DNA of 39,628 nucleotides from UBA1858 sp965658595. Lineage in GTDB: Bacteria; Pseudomonadota; Gammaproteobacteria; UBA4575. The notes beneath the pieces are model-generated. The model saw nothing but the letters and a program-made list of their open reading frames with translations. It had not been told where the DNA came from and did no database searches. Shown here one piece after another: positions 17,279 to 26,971 of the stretch; positions within the stretch are counted from its first letter, which is position 1, and each line of letters starts with the position of its first letter. A program made the position numbers and the translations under genes. The DNA is taken from the NCBI GenBank assembly GCA_965658595.1, contig CBFHSW010000105.1, positions 1 to 39,628 of the forward strand, given 5' to 3'.

Positions 17279-20200
17279 TTAACGACTAGGAAGTTTTAAG
17301 TAAGATTTCCAGTTGAATTGCAGTAGGCTTGGAATTAATACGAGTGTGAAAATGGTACTCATGATCATGCCACCTACGATGACTGCCGCTAGGCCTCGAT
17401 AGAGTTCAGCGCCTGAACCGGCAAATAACACCAACGGTAACATTCCGAAAACGGTAGTTGTGGTACTCATCATAATCGGTCGTATGCGGCTGCGAACGGC
17501 ATGAATGACTGCCTCGTTACGCACCATACCATCGCGTTCTGAATTACGTGCTTGGTAAACCAATAAAATTGCATTATTCACTACCAAGCCCAATAAAATA
17601 ATAAAGCCAATCAAAGTCAGTAAATCTGCAGGTAAGCCCAATAACTTGAGGGCTAATACTCCACCGATGGTGGCTAGTGGTAATGCCAGCATGACTAAAA
17701 AACTATCTGTAAATGATCGGAATAAAGCGGCCATCAATAATAATAAAATTACCAAGGCCACGATAAAGCTACTGCTCAAATTGCTCACGGCAACCTTCAA
17801 ACTATCAGCAGAGCCTCCATAACGAATTTCACCATCACTCGGTAAGGTCGCTTCTATGCTGGGCGCTACTTCAGTTTTAATGATTTGTAATGCCTGTTCT
17901 AGAGGAATATTTTCTGGTGGTGTCACTTCCAATGTAATAGTACGGCGTCGATCTAAACGTCGAATAGTATTTGGCCCCGCTGTACGTTCTATATCGACCA
18001 GCTCGCCAAATGGAATCACACCGGCACCGGGTGTGAATAAAGGAATGGCTTCTAGCTCCTCAGGCGTAGCCCAATCAGAAGCGCGTACTAGTATGTCTAA
18101 ACGTTCTTCACCATCAAAGTATTCACCGACTTGAATGCCATCACCAAGCATACGTGAGATGCGTGCCAGTGAATCTCTATTCCAACCTGTTTCTCGAAGA
18201 CGATCATCTAGGGGGGAGAACTGTAACTCAGGTTCAGCTAACTCAAGACCAGGTCGTGGGCGTACACGTGCTCCGGGTAGTTTTTGAGGAATAGTGATAA
18301 ATCCAGTGCGAGCTGATTCAATCAAAGATTCAATATTGCGACCTTGAATATTGATTTCAATTTCACGATTCGCACCGAAGCCTGAAAATAAAGAGGCTTT
18401 GCGCACAACGGCAAAGGTGTCGGGAAAACCACTCACGGCTTGATTGAGTACGGTAGCCAGTTCGTTGACTCGTTCAGGGTCTTCAGCACGACCACCGATA
18501 AAGATCGAACCGGCACGAGCGACAAAGAAATACTGTTTTATTTTAGGTTCTTTATCACCTGTTAAATATGGCTCTATGCGATCAGCAATAACCTCACCCA
18601 TTTCATTTTGTATATGAGTGACATTGACTCCCGGTGGTGGCAGGATAAACCCAAAGACAAGGTTACGATTACCGGTAGGTAGATAATCACGTTCTGGGAA
18701 TAGCTGAGTAGAGCCCAATACTGACACACCGATTAAAGCTAAGATGATTAACAAACGTTGACTAGGAGTGCGAGTCATCCCAGCGATACTAGCTGTGACT
18801 CTGTCCCACGTGTTGGCATGATGATCTACAAATTGCACTTTCTTCAACCACACCATGCTAGCGGCAGGGATCAATACCGTGGCGACAAATAATGAGGCGA
18901 TAATTGAGGCAGTAATAGCTAATGATAAGTCAGCAAATAATTGTCCGCTTTGATCACGTAAAAACAATACCGGTAAAAAGATTGCCACTGTAGTGGCGGT
19001 AGAGGCGAGTAAGGCCGGCCATACTTGCTTGGTACCAATCAAGGCCGCATCAAAACTGTTATAGCCTTTTTCTTTTAAACGTACGATATTTTCCAAAATA
19101 ATAATGGCAGCATCCATGACCATACCTACAGCAAAAGCCATGGCAGCGAGTGAGATGACATTAATTGATTTGCCTGCTGCTAAGATCACCATGAAGGCAA
19201 CGCATAAGCACAGGGGAATAGTAATCGTGACCACCATAGTGGCTTTGAGTTTGCGCAAAAACCACCACAACACGAAGATCGCTAGAGCGATACCCATACC
19301 AAGATTGCTTTTCAGTAGTTCAATTGCGCTATTAATATAATCAGTTTCGTCGTAAACCTGAGTAATTGAGAGCTTGGAGCGCTGCAATGGCCCATCGCGT
19401 AATTCTTGCATGGCCAGCCTTAGATCAGACATGACTTCAAGGACATTCACCCCCGTTTCTCGGTAGGCATTGACAGCAATAGCGGGCTCACCACGCGTGA
19501 TAACAAAGTTATCTTTATCAGCGGCTTGGACAATGACGGTAGCAATGTCGCGTAGATAAACCGCCTGACCATCACGAGACTCAAGAATTAATTGATCCAA
19601 TTCGAGCGGGTCTAGTTCTCCTGTATAACGAAGAACATAACGTCTCTTGCCGACATCTGAGGTGCCGCCTGAGACGTCATTGTTATTGCCTACAATATTC
19701 GCAGCAGCGACCAAATCAACGCCAATACCTGCGGCTTTATAGGGGTCGACAGAAATTCTGACTTCACGTTCATTGCCGCCACGTACCTCAGATAAAGCTA
19801 CTCCTGCAACACGTTCGAAGCGTGACTGCACTACTTCCTCTACATAATCACGATAATCTTCTATGTTATTTTCATTGCCTGGCTGAGGTTTGATAATAAA
19901 CCAAGCGATAGGGCGACTGCGTCCACCGGCGGTGCTGAGGATGGGTTCATCCGCCTCGACAGGATATTGTGGAACTCGGTTGAGGCGATTAATGACTTCG
20001 ATCAAGCCTCTTTCTAAACTGAAGTCGACATCAAAAGAAATAGTAATACGACCTGAACCTTGGCGAGCTTCTGAGAGTAATTCAGTCATGCCCGGTAAGC
20101 CGCGTAATTGATCTTCTTGCGGCTCTATGATCTCTGCTTCGACTTCCTCTGGAGCGGCGCCACGCCATGCAGTGGTAATAGTGATTTCAGGACGTTCGAC

Positions 20201-20317
20201 TTCAGGTGTTAATTGAATAGGCAGGGCTTTTAGTGACATTAAGCCAAATAGGATCAGTAATAATCCAGTCACAAGTCCTGCAATGGGATTACCTAAAATG
20301 AGTTTAGTCGGACTCAT
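17279..20317 (-). CDS. RND-family efflux permease (HAE1-like)
   Basis: A 1012-residue inner-membrane pump subunit of a tripartite efflux system. The internal duplication is clear: an N-terminal helix, a large periplasmic porter loop (residues about 35-330), six helices, a second loop (about 545-820) and six more helices. The TM4 motif reads GMVMDAAIIILENI with Asp402 followed by Ala403, where AcrB has Asp407-Asp408. The TM10 motif reads LGLVVNNAILLV with Asn914 at the position of AcrB Lys940. So only one of the three classical proton-relay residues is present. The adaptor gene lies 5 bases upstream. No outer-membrane TolC-type gene is in the window. The substrate is unknown. Confidence 0.95.
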   Translation of the reverse strand: MSPTKLILGNPIAGLVTGLLLILFGLMSLKALPIQLTPEVERPEITITTAWRGAAPEEVEAEIIEPQEDQLRGLPGMTELLSEARQGSGRITISFDVDFSLERGLIEVINRLNRVPQYPVEADEPILSTAGGRSRPIAWFIIKPQPGNENNIEDYRDYVEEVVQSRFERVAGVALSEVRGGNEREVRISVDPYKAAGIGVDLVAAANIVGNNNDVSGGTSDVGKRRYVLRYTGELDPLELDQLILESRDGQAVYLRDIATVIVQAADKDNFVITRGEPAIAVNAYRETGVNVLEVMSDLRLAMQELRDGPLQRSKLSITQVYDETDYINSAIELLKSNLGMGIALAIFVLWWFLRKLKATMVVTITIPLCLCVAFMVILAAGKSINVISLAAMAFAVGMVMDAAIIILENIVRLKEKGYNSFDAALIGTKQVWPALLASTATTVAIFLPVLFLRDQSGQLFADLSLAITASIIASLFVATVLIPAASMVWLKKVQFVDHHANTWDRVTASIAGMTRTPSQRLLIILALIGVSVLGSTQLFPERDYLPTGNRNLVFGFILPPPGVNVTHIQNEMGEVIADRIEPYLTGDKEPKIKQYFFVARAGSIFIGGRAEDPERVNELATVLNQAVSGFPDTFAVVRKASLFSGFGANREIEINIQGRNIESLIESARTGFITIPQKLPGARVRPRPGLELAEPELQFSPLDDRLRETGWNRDSLARISRMLGDGIQVGEYFDGEERLDILVRASDWATPEELEAIPLFTPGAGVIPFGELVDIERTAGPNTIRRLDRRRTITLEVTPPENIPLEQALQIIKTEVAPSIEATLPSDGEIRYGGSADSLKVAVSNLSSSFIVALVILLLLMAALFRSFTDSFLVMLALPLATIGGVLALKLLGLPADLLTLIGFIILLGLVVNNAILLVYQARNSERDGMVRNEAVIHAVRSRIRPIMMSTTTTVFGMLPLVLFAGSGAELYRGLAAVIVGGMIMSTIFTLVLIPSLLQFNWKSYLKLPSR

Positions 20318-20322
20318 CAGTA

Positions 20323-21366
20323 TTATTCAATAATAGTGACAGTTTCATTAGGACGAAGACGCTCACCCCCGCGAGTCACTACACGATCATTAGCAGCGAT
20401 ATCTCCAATCACTTCAATATAATCACCATCACCAACACCTACATCAATAATAACTTTTTGTGAGATGTTTTCATCGGTAATCTTGAAAACACTCAGACTG
20501 CCGCGTCGTATCACTAGTGCATCACGATGGATGGAAACAACCTCGCGTGCTGCTGAAGTCGGAATGATAGCTCGTATTAACGTGCCGGGTGGGAGATTGA
20601 CCTCAGGCTTCAAGCGCAATTCAAACAGTCGAGCAGTGGTAGTTCCTACCGGTACGATAGTATCTACACTGGCATAAAAACTGCTATTAAAGTTTTTGAT
20701 TTTTAAACGTTGACCATGTGTGATCAAAGGATAAATCTTCTGTGGCACCCGCACGACAATTTCTAATGCTTCAGTATCAATTAGTCGAACCGCATTAGTA
20801 CCATCTTTCACCCACTCGCCGACTTGCAATAGACGTTCGGTGACGACACCATCAAAGGGTGCGCGAATTGAGGAGCGTTGGATACGTTCATTAATCTGTG
20901 ATGCACGTGCTTGTGCGGCTAATATTGAATTGCGGGCAATAGATCGCTCAGAGATGGCAATGTCTAGCATGTCTTCAGAAACGTTATTTTGCTGCAAAAG
21001 TTTTTCAAATCGTTTCACTTGCTTATCACTGAGGATGAACTTTGCTTTTTCACTCTCAATGGTGGCTAACTCTTCCTTATAATCTTGCTGTAAAAAGACG
21101 TCATCTAGTTTGACCAAAATATCGCCTTTCTTAACACGATCACCGACGTCTGCAATCCATTGTAAGCGTCCTTCAACTTCTGTTGATAGACGAGCATTAT
21201 TTTCACTGATCACATGGCCAGAGAATTCCGCCATAGGCGCCAGTTCTCTTAACTGTGCAATATCCACAACCACGGGAATGGTACGGCTGGGTGGTCCTTC
21301 AGCAATAGCACTGGATATGCACAAAGCAATAGTGAGTAGGGATTTGATGTATTTAGATTGATTCAT
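20323..21366 (-). CDS. RND efflux periplasmic adaptor (membrane fusion protein)
   Basis: The adaptor links the RND permease to an outer-membrane channel. I use the ATG at 21366 (347 residues, MNQSKYIKSLLTIAL...), which places a normal signal peptide at the start. The ATG at 21408 would add 14 hydrophobic residues before it. The protein shows the usual order: beta-barrel strand, lipoyl half (ARLSTEVEGRLQWIADVGDRVKKGDILVKLDD), a helical hairpin of about 70 residues, the second lipoyl half (SIRAPFDGVVTERLLQVGEWV), and a C-terminal barrel. The gap to the permease is 5 bases, so they are co-transcribed. It follows the ArsS-like gene after 76 bases. Confidence 0.93.
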   Translation of the reverse strand: MNQSKYIKSLLTIALCISSAIAEGPPSRTIPVVVDIAQLRELAPMAEFSGHVISENNARLSTEVEGRLQWIADVGDRVKKGDILVKLDDVFLQQDYKEELATIESEKAKFILSDKQVKRFEKLLQQNNVSEDMLDIAISERSIARNSILAAQARASQINERIQRSSIRAPFDGVVTERLLQVGEWVKDGTNAVRLIDTEALEIVVRVPQKIYPLITHGQRLKIKNFNSSFYASVDTIVPVGTTTARLFELRLKPEVNLPPGTLIRAIIPTSAAREVVSIHRDALVIRRGSLSVFKITDENISQKVIIDVGVGDGDYIEVIGDIAANDRVVTRGGERLRPNETVTIIE

Positions 21367-21442
21367 GTTTAATGCTAGGTAGATGATCGTAAAAAACAAG
21401 TCATACAAGACTCAAGTTCAGACACTCAATATGAGGTGAAGT

Positions 21443-22402
21443 TTACACTGCATTTAATGCGCCTGAACAGCTACTACCTTGGCCTGCTGTACAACCATAA
21501 CAATGATTACCAGTTTTTATCGGTATATGATCTAGACTGACTTCTAGAAAGTCACGCACATGCAGTGCTATTTCATCTTTATCTGCTATCGGATGTTCTA
21601 GCATTTGGTTGAAGTCACAGTCGTAAAGATTGCCCTGCCAGTCCACACTCACGGTATTTTTACACATCACATGTTGTAAATTACTGTCTAAGTGACTGGC
21701 ACGCAGTGTGTCCAGATAGCTATCAAAATGACCGGTTGATAATAGACTACTGCCAAAGCGCTGAATGGGCATGTTGGTGATGACAAATAATTCATTAAAT
21801 ACGATATCAAAATCTTCAGCTAAACGCTGTGTATAGTCATGTTGCAATACTTCTTGTGATGGAGGTAGAGTCGGGCCAGCTGGGTTATACACCAGATGCA
21901 AGGGTATATGTTTGCCATAGCCGAGTCGGTTGAGTAACTGCAAGCCAAGAATGCTATCAGCGAATACTCCCTTACCACGCTGCAGATCGACATTTTTTTC
22001 TGTGTAACAGGGCAGTGAGGCAACCACTTCGACCTCGTGCGCGGCTAGGAAGGAGGCTAAATCTTCTTGTTCTGGCTCAAATAAAATCGTTAAATTACAA
22101 CGATCACGAACTGCTACATCATGCTGGTGAGCATAGGTGACTAAATCTTTGAAACGCTCGTGTAATTCTGGTGCGCCACCTGTTAGATCAATCAAACTGA
22201 ACGCACGCGTACTGATTAGCTCAAAGAGTACATCCAGTGTTTCATTACTCATCATCTCGGTTCGTGTGGGGCCAGCATTGACATGACAGTGGGTGCAGGA
22301 CTGATTGCACTTATAACCGAGGTTAATTTGCAAAGTGTCTATGCTGCCACGGCGAATGGCTGGAAAATCACCCGGTATTAATAAATGTTTGGTTTCTCTC
22401 AT
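21443..22402 (-). CDS. arsS: ArsS-like radical SAM protein (arsenosugar biosynthesis family)
   Basis: A 319-residue radical SAM enzyme. The cluster motif is CNQSCTHC (Cys32, Cys36, Cys39), followed by HVNAGPTRTEMM, which is characteristic of the ArsS family. The C-terminal part contains DCDFNQML and a second cysteine-rich tail, HCYGCTAGQGSSCSGA, fitting the DUF3641 region of ArsS. Family members are proposed to add the deoxyadenosyl group to methylated arsenic, or to carry out a related reaction. No arsM methyltransferase is in the window, so arsenic as substrate is unproven. The ATG lies 1 base after the upstream stop (TGA-T-ATG), showing tight coupling to the fusion protein gene. Confidence 0.88.
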   Translation of the reverse strand: MRETKHLLIPGDFPAIRRGSIDTLQINLGYKCNQSCTHCHVNAGPTRTEMMSNETLDVLFELISTRAFSLIDLTGGAPELHERFKDLVTYAHQHDVAVRDRCNLTILFEPEQEDLASFLAAHEVEVVASLPCYTEKNVDLQRGKGVFADSILGLQLLNRLGYGKHIPLHLVYNPAGPTLPPSQEVLQHDYTQRLAEDFDIVFNELFVITNMPIQRFGSSLLSTGHFDSYLDTLRASHLDSNLQHVMCKNTVSVDWQGNLYDCDFNQMLEHPIADKDEIALHVRDFLEVSLDHIPIKTGNHCYGCTAGQGSSCSGALNAV

Positions 22403-22403
22403 A

Positions 22404-24545
22404 TCAACGGCCCAGTCGCCAAGTTTGAAATTGTTTTAATAATTTTCGTTGTAAAGCAGTAAATTTTTTCTGGCGCCATTGTCCGGCCACCAAGCGATTA
22501 ATCTCACCACGAGTAGGATATAGATGTACAGTCTGAAGAATTTTGTTCAAGCCTAGATTATGCGTTTTGGCTAGAACAAACTCAGCCATCAGTTCACTGC
22601 CGTGTTCACCTACTATGCACACACCTAATATCTTATCACTGTTACCTTGAGTGATGACCTTAATAAAACCCGCAGTGGCTTCGTCTGTGATGGCGCGGTC
22701 AATATCATCCATGGGAAAGAAACTGACTTGATGCGGGATTTTCTCATCCAATAATTGCTGTTCACTCAAGCCCAAACTGACAATTTCAGGGTCGCTGTAA
22801 ATAGCTCGTGGAATATTATCTAGTTGGCATTTGAATTGTTTAAAGGGTCTAAACAATGCATTAAATGCGGCATACCATGCTTGGTGTGAGGCACTATGGG
22901 TATATTGCATGGGACTGGTAATATCACCGCAAGCATAAATGTTTGGATAATTAGTTTGCAGTCGGTCATTAGTAACTACCTGTCCGCGTTCATTGGTCTC
23001 AATATTAAGTGCTTCACAGCCATCTAAAGAGGGTTTGCGTCCAGTTGCAATCAGGCAGTGGCTAAAAGAGATGTCTAATGTTTCAGTATGTTGCTCACCT
23101 CGAAGACTAAAACCACTCTCACTATGATTGAATTCCAGTGCATTAAAATTATTGTGAATTTTAACGCCATCCTGTTCTAATGCTTGTTGTAATACCTGAG
23201 CTGCCTGTTGATCTTCGTTGATGCAAATTCTATCGGCGCGATTGATAAGGGTGACGTGTGATCCTAGACGTGCAAAAGCTTGGCCCAGTTCACAGCCAAT
23301 GGGTCCAGCACCGACAATTAATAATTGTTCAGGTAACTGCTCTAATTGCCAAATGCTGTCACTGGTTAAGTAATCAATATTTTCCAGTCCGGGAATTTTT
23401 GGGATGCTTGGCGTGGCGCCACCAGCAAGAATAATATTTTTTGCACTTAAGAGTGTTTGTGTATTTTCAGTACTGACTTTAACCTGCCACGGCGACATGA
23501 TTTCAGCATGGGCTTGATAACACTCTACACCCATATCTGTGTAGCGTTGTACTGAATCTTTAGGTGCGATAGTGCTAACTTTTTCGTGCACTCTTTGCAT
23601 GACTTGTTTGAACTGAATGCTGTACTCAGCCTGCTCGATACCAAAACTTTTATGCTCACGTATATCACGCACAAATTTTGCAGTACGCAGAATCGATTTT
23701 GATGGTACACACCCAGTATTCAGACAATCGCCACCCATATGATTTTTTTCAATCAAAGCGACTTTGCCCTGTAGTGTTTGAGTGGTGTAGGCAGATACTA
23801 AACCAGCGGCACCACCTCCAATGACGATCGTGTGGTAATCAAATTTTTTGGGCTTCTGCCATTCTTTATACAGCCGCCAATGGGTGATTCTATTGCCCAG
23901 TTGATTGCTTATGAAAGGTAAGCAACCCAGCAGCAGCAAAGATAGTAATAGAGGTAAAGAGAGAATATCGTTGACGTGTGTAATCTTGGCTAATTCTGTT
24001 CCTGCATTCACATACACAAATGTGGCGGGCAACATGCCTAGCTGTGAGACGATATAGTAAGTTCGAGCAGGAATCGGTGTCAGTGCCATCAATAGGTTGA
24101 CTAAGAAAAAAGGAAAGGCGGGTACTAAACGTAGAAATAACAAATAAGAAGCTCCTTGCTGCTGTATTTTTTGGTTGATTACAGCCAATCGTTGCTGATA
24201 GCGTGTTTGGATGAAGTCATGTAAAAAAAAACGTGCGAACAAGAAGCTTACTAAAGCACCTAGCGATGAAGCAAAAGAGACTAAAATTGCTCCGTTTATG
24301 AGGCCGAATAAAGCGCCACCCGCCAGAGTAAAAATAAGTGCTCCAGGTAAGGCCAGACCTGCCATCACCACATAGGTAACGAAGTAAATAATCATGCTAC
24401 GCAGAGGGAATTCTTGCACGAGAGAATTAAGCGATTGTTGATGGTCTTTTAGCTGGCTTAATGTGAGGTATTGACTAAGATTGAACCATTGAGCCGCAAA
24501 AAAAATCGCCGCAATGATCAACAAAAATACTATAATTCGCTTCAT
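22404..24545 (-). CDS. TVP38/TMEM64 membrane domain fused to FAD-dependent disulfide oxidoreductase
   Basis: A 713-residue fusion. Residues about 1-215 are a DedA-like VTT/TVP38 membrane domain (LPGALIFTLAGGALFG, LRLVPAFPFFLVN). Residues about 230-713 are a class I pyridine-nucleotide disulfide oxidoreductase: FAD motif VIGGGAAGL, redox pair in GGDCLNTGCVPSKS (Cys274, Cys279), NAD(P) motif IVGAGPIGCELGQ, second FAD motif YACGDITSP, and a dimer domain. It lacks the N-terminal HMA domain and C-terminal cysteine pair of MerA, so it is not a standard mercuric reductase. The ATG at 24545 has GAGG 5 bases upstream; the GTG at 24560 is less likely. It heads the run with the ArsS-like and RND genes. 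Confidence 0.92.
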   Translation of the reverse strand: MKRIIVFLLIIAAIFFAAQWFNLSQYLTLSQLKDHQQSLNSLVQEFPLRSMIIYFVTYVVMAGLALPGALIFTLAGGALFGLINGAILVSFASSLGALVSFLFARFFLHDFIQTRYQQRLAVINQKIQQQGASYLLFLRLVPAFPFFLVNLLMALTPIPARTYYIVSQLGMLPATFVYVNAGTELAKITHVNDILSLPLLLSLLLLGCLPFISNQLGNRITHWRLYKEWQKPKKFDYHTIVIGGGAAGLVSAYTTQTLQGKVALIEKNHMGGDCLNTGCVPSKSILRTAKFVRDIREHKSFGIEQAEYSIQFKQVMQRVHEKVSTIAPKDSVQRYTDMGVECYQAHAEIMSPWQVKVSTENTQTLLSAKNIILAGGATPSIPKIPGLENIDYLTSDSIWQLEQLPEQLLIVGAGPIGCELGQAFARLGSHVTLINRADRICINEDQQAAQVLQQALEQDGVKIHNNFNALEFNHSESGFSLRGEQHTETLDISFSHCLIATGRKPSLDGCEALNIETNERGQVVTNDRLQTNYPNIYACGDITSPMQYTHSASHQAWYAAFNALFRPFKQFKCQLDNIPRAIYSDPEIVSLGLSEQQLLDEKIPHQVSFFPMDDIDRAITDEATAGFIKVITQGNSDKILGVCIVGEHGSELMAEFVLAKTHNLGLNKILQTVHLYPTRGEINRLVAGQWRQKKFTALQRKLLKQFQTWRLGR

Positions 24546-24714
24546 TTTGGCCTCTATCACTTAGAGTGTTGAATAACATAAATACCTGTTTTTGAGTCTA
24601 CATCAAATCCAACATATTTGTCGTATTTAACTTTTGGTGGATAAGTGGAGTTTTTTTGTTTCTAACAAGAAGGCATCTAAAAGCACATAAACAATCTAAT
24701 TAATAAGGAGCTGT

Positions 24715-25605
24715 ATGAGATTAATCAGTTTTAAACAGGCACAGGAGCAGTATTGGGGTGTGGATCTTGGTGAACAAATTTTTGTGCCATGTCGTCATCC
24801 AGAGTGGGACAGACAAATAGATTCAATGTTGGCTTTGATTGATGCGGGCCCCGATGCATTAGTACAATTAAAATTATTATTGGATAATGTTGATGCGAGT
24901 CATTGTGTTAACCCCCAACAGATAGAATGGTTGGCGCCCATTCCAAGGCCGCGCCAAAACGTTATGTGTCTTGGTCTGAACTATAAAGATCACGTAGAAG
25001 AAACGGCTACCGAAGAAGTCAAACTGCCACGTTCTCCCATTGTGTTCACTAAAGCTGCCAATAGCGTCAACGGGCCTTATGCAGATATCGAAATTAATCC
25101 TGAGATCTCATCCAAGATGGACTGGGAAGTTGAACTGGCGGTGATTATGGGTAAGACCGGTATGAGCATTATAGAAGAAGAGGCTATGGATTATGTATTT
25201 GGTTATACCGTGCTCAATGATGTAACGGCACGTGATCGTCAAAAGTGGCACAAGCAATTTTTCATAGGTAAGAGTTATAAAGGGACTTGTCCTATGGGGC
25301 CTGCGATTGTGACGGCAGATGAAATTGCGGACCCACATAATTTAAATGTGATCAGTCGTGTCAATGGTGTTGAGAAACAATCATCCAATACTGTGCATCA
25401 AATTTTTTCTATTGCCAACGTCATTGCTGTTCTGTCACAGGGGATGGAGTTGGAGGCCGGCGATATCATTGCTACTGGTACACCAAGTGGTGTCGGCTAT
25501 GCACGCACACCTCCTGAGTATTTAATGCCGGGTGATGTGGTTGAATGTGAAGTTGAGCATATCGGTAAGATTACCAATAATATTACTCAACGTGTATCTC
25601 GCTAG
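24715..25605 (+). CDS. Fumarylacetoacetate hydrolase-family protein
   Basis: A 296-residue protein of the FAH superfamily, which hydrolyses or decarboxylates 2-oxo or beta-diketo acids using a divalent metal. The N-terminal third (about 75 residues) is variable. The catalytic domain begins at NVMCLGLNYKDHVEE and has the metal-binding acidic residues in MDWEVELAVIMGK and NDVTARD, then GKSYKGTCPMGPAIV and GDIIATGTPSGVGYAR. The exact substrate cannot be assigned; oxaloacetate decarboxylase, acylpyruvase and 2-hydroxyhepta-diene-dioate enzymes look alike. Start: ATG with AAGGAG close upstream. It is divergent from the fusion gene at 24545, and its 3' end overlaps the MATE gene. Confidence 0.93.
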   Translation: MRLISFKQAQEQYWGVDLGEQIFVPCRHPEWDRQIDSMLALIDAGPDALVQLKLLLDNVDASHCVNPQQIEWLAPIPRPRQNVMCLGLNYKDHVEETATEEVKLPRSPIVFTKAANSVNGPYADIEINPEISSKMDWEVELAVIMGKTGMSIIEEEAMDYVFGYTVLNDVTARDRQKWHKQFFIGKSYKGTCPMGPAIVTADEIADPHNLNVISRVNGVEKQSSNTVHQIFSIANVIAVLSQGMELEAGDIIATGTPSGVGYARTPPEYLMPGDVVECEVEHIGKITNNITQRVSR

Positions 25606-26971
25606 ACTGGCACAGCGCTGGCAACAGCCTGCTGGTTACAAAGAGGTATTAGAGATAGTCGTGCCCATGGTGCTTAGCACTGGGGCATGGAGTATTTTAT
25701 TTTTCATGGACCGAGTGTTTTTAACTTGGTATTCCTCTGATGCAATTGCCGCTTCCTTACCTGCAGGAATGGCCAGTTTTGCTGTGGTATGTTTGTTTGC
25801 TGGTACGGCAGTGTATGTGAATACTTTTGTGGCGCAATATCATGGTGCTAAACAGGATGACAAGATCGGTGCCATCATTTGGCAGGGTGTTTATTTAAGT
25901 TTGTTGTCTTTGTCGCTGATCATTCCCGCCTATTATTTTGCAGATATCATTTTTCAATGGACAGGCCATGAGCCACAAATATTAGCACTGGAAATTGAGT
26001 ATTTTAGAACACTTATGTATGCCGCAGTTTTTGGCGTGCTAAATAATACTCTATCCAGTTTCTTTTCAGGTTTGGGCCGTGCCTATGTAGTCATGTGGGT
26101 GAGTATAGTCATCATGCTGGTGAATTTATCGCTAGATTATGTGTTGATCTTTGGTCATTTTGGATTTCCAAGTTTGGGTATGAAAGGGGCCGCCATCGCG
26201 ACCAATATCGCGATTATTACAGGAGTGATGATATATGCAGTCATGATATTAAAGCCCCATAATCAATTGCAATTTAATTCACTTAAACATTGGATGTTCA
26301 ATAAGGCCTTATTTAATCGCTTGATATATTTTGGTTTCCCCAACGGTCTACGTTTGTTCATAGATATGAGTTCTTTTACGGCTTTTTTAATGATTGTGGG
26401 TATGTTGGGTAAAGATAGCCTCATTGCCAGCAATATTGCATTCAATATTAACGCATTGTCTTATATACCGATGATGGGATTAATGATTGCTGCTTCGGTA
26501 TTGGTGGGGCAACACCTAGGGAACAATAATGCGCAATTAGCAGAACGTGCAACTTGGTCAACTTTACATTTGGGTTTGGTGTTCTTTTCGATATTAGGAT
26601 TGCTATATATTTTATTACCGGGATTATTTATTTGGCCGTATCTGCAAGCAAGTGAATTTGATCAACTCGATAGTCTTGCGTTAGTGGTTGTATTATTAAG
26701 ATTTGTTGCATTCTTGGGACTATTTGATGCTACTTTTTTAATTTTCTTGGGCGCTTTAGAGGGTGCCGGTGATACTCGTTTCATTATGAAAATGAGTTTT
26801 ATTATTTCTGTATTGCTAATGGTTGTGCCAAGCTACTTTTATGTGAAGTATATGTCTGCAGATGTGATTGGCTTATGGATGATCATTACTTTTCATGTCA
26901 TCGTCTACAGTGGAGTTTTCTATCGTCGCTTTAAAAATGGTTTATGGAAAGAAATGCGAGTCATACATTGA
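25592..26971 (+). CDS. MATE-family exporter
   Basis: A multidrug and toxin extrusion-type inner-membrane transporter with about twelve hydrophobic segments in two six-helix halves. The open frame reaches back to 25532, but I choose the GTG at 25592. It gives 460 residues, begins just before the polar N-terminal segment (AQRWQQPAGYKEVLEI) that precedes helix 1, and overlaps the FAH gene by only 14 bases. The next in-frame ATG would cut into helix 1. FFMDRVFLTWYSSDAIAASLPAG and GRAYVVMWVSIVIMLVNLSLDYVLIFG are family-like. No ribosome site is obvious, so translation is probably coupled to the upstream gene. The substrate is unknown. Confidence 0.88.
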   Translation: MYLARLAQRWQQPAGYKEVLEIVVPMVLSTGAWSILFFMDRVFLTWYSSDAIAASLPAGMASFAVVCLFAGTAVYVNTFVAQYHGAKQDDKIGAIIWQGVYLSLLSLSLIIPAYYFADIIFQWTGHEPQILALEIEYFRTLMYAAVFGVLNNTLSSFFSGLGRAYVVMWVSIVIMLVNLSLDYVLIFGHFGFPSLGMKGAAIATNIAIITGVMIYAVMILKPHNQLQFNSLKHWMFNKALFNRLIYFGFPNGLRLFIDMSSFTAFLMIVGMLGKDSLIASNIAFNINALSYIPMMGLMIAASVLVGQHLGNNNAQLAERATWSTLHLGLVFFSILGLLYILLPGLFIWPYLQASEFDQLDSLALVVVLLRFVAFLGLFDATFLIFLGALEGAGDTRFIMKMSFIISVLLMVVPSYFYVKYMSADVIGLWMIITFHVIVYSGVFYRRFKNGLWKEMRVIH

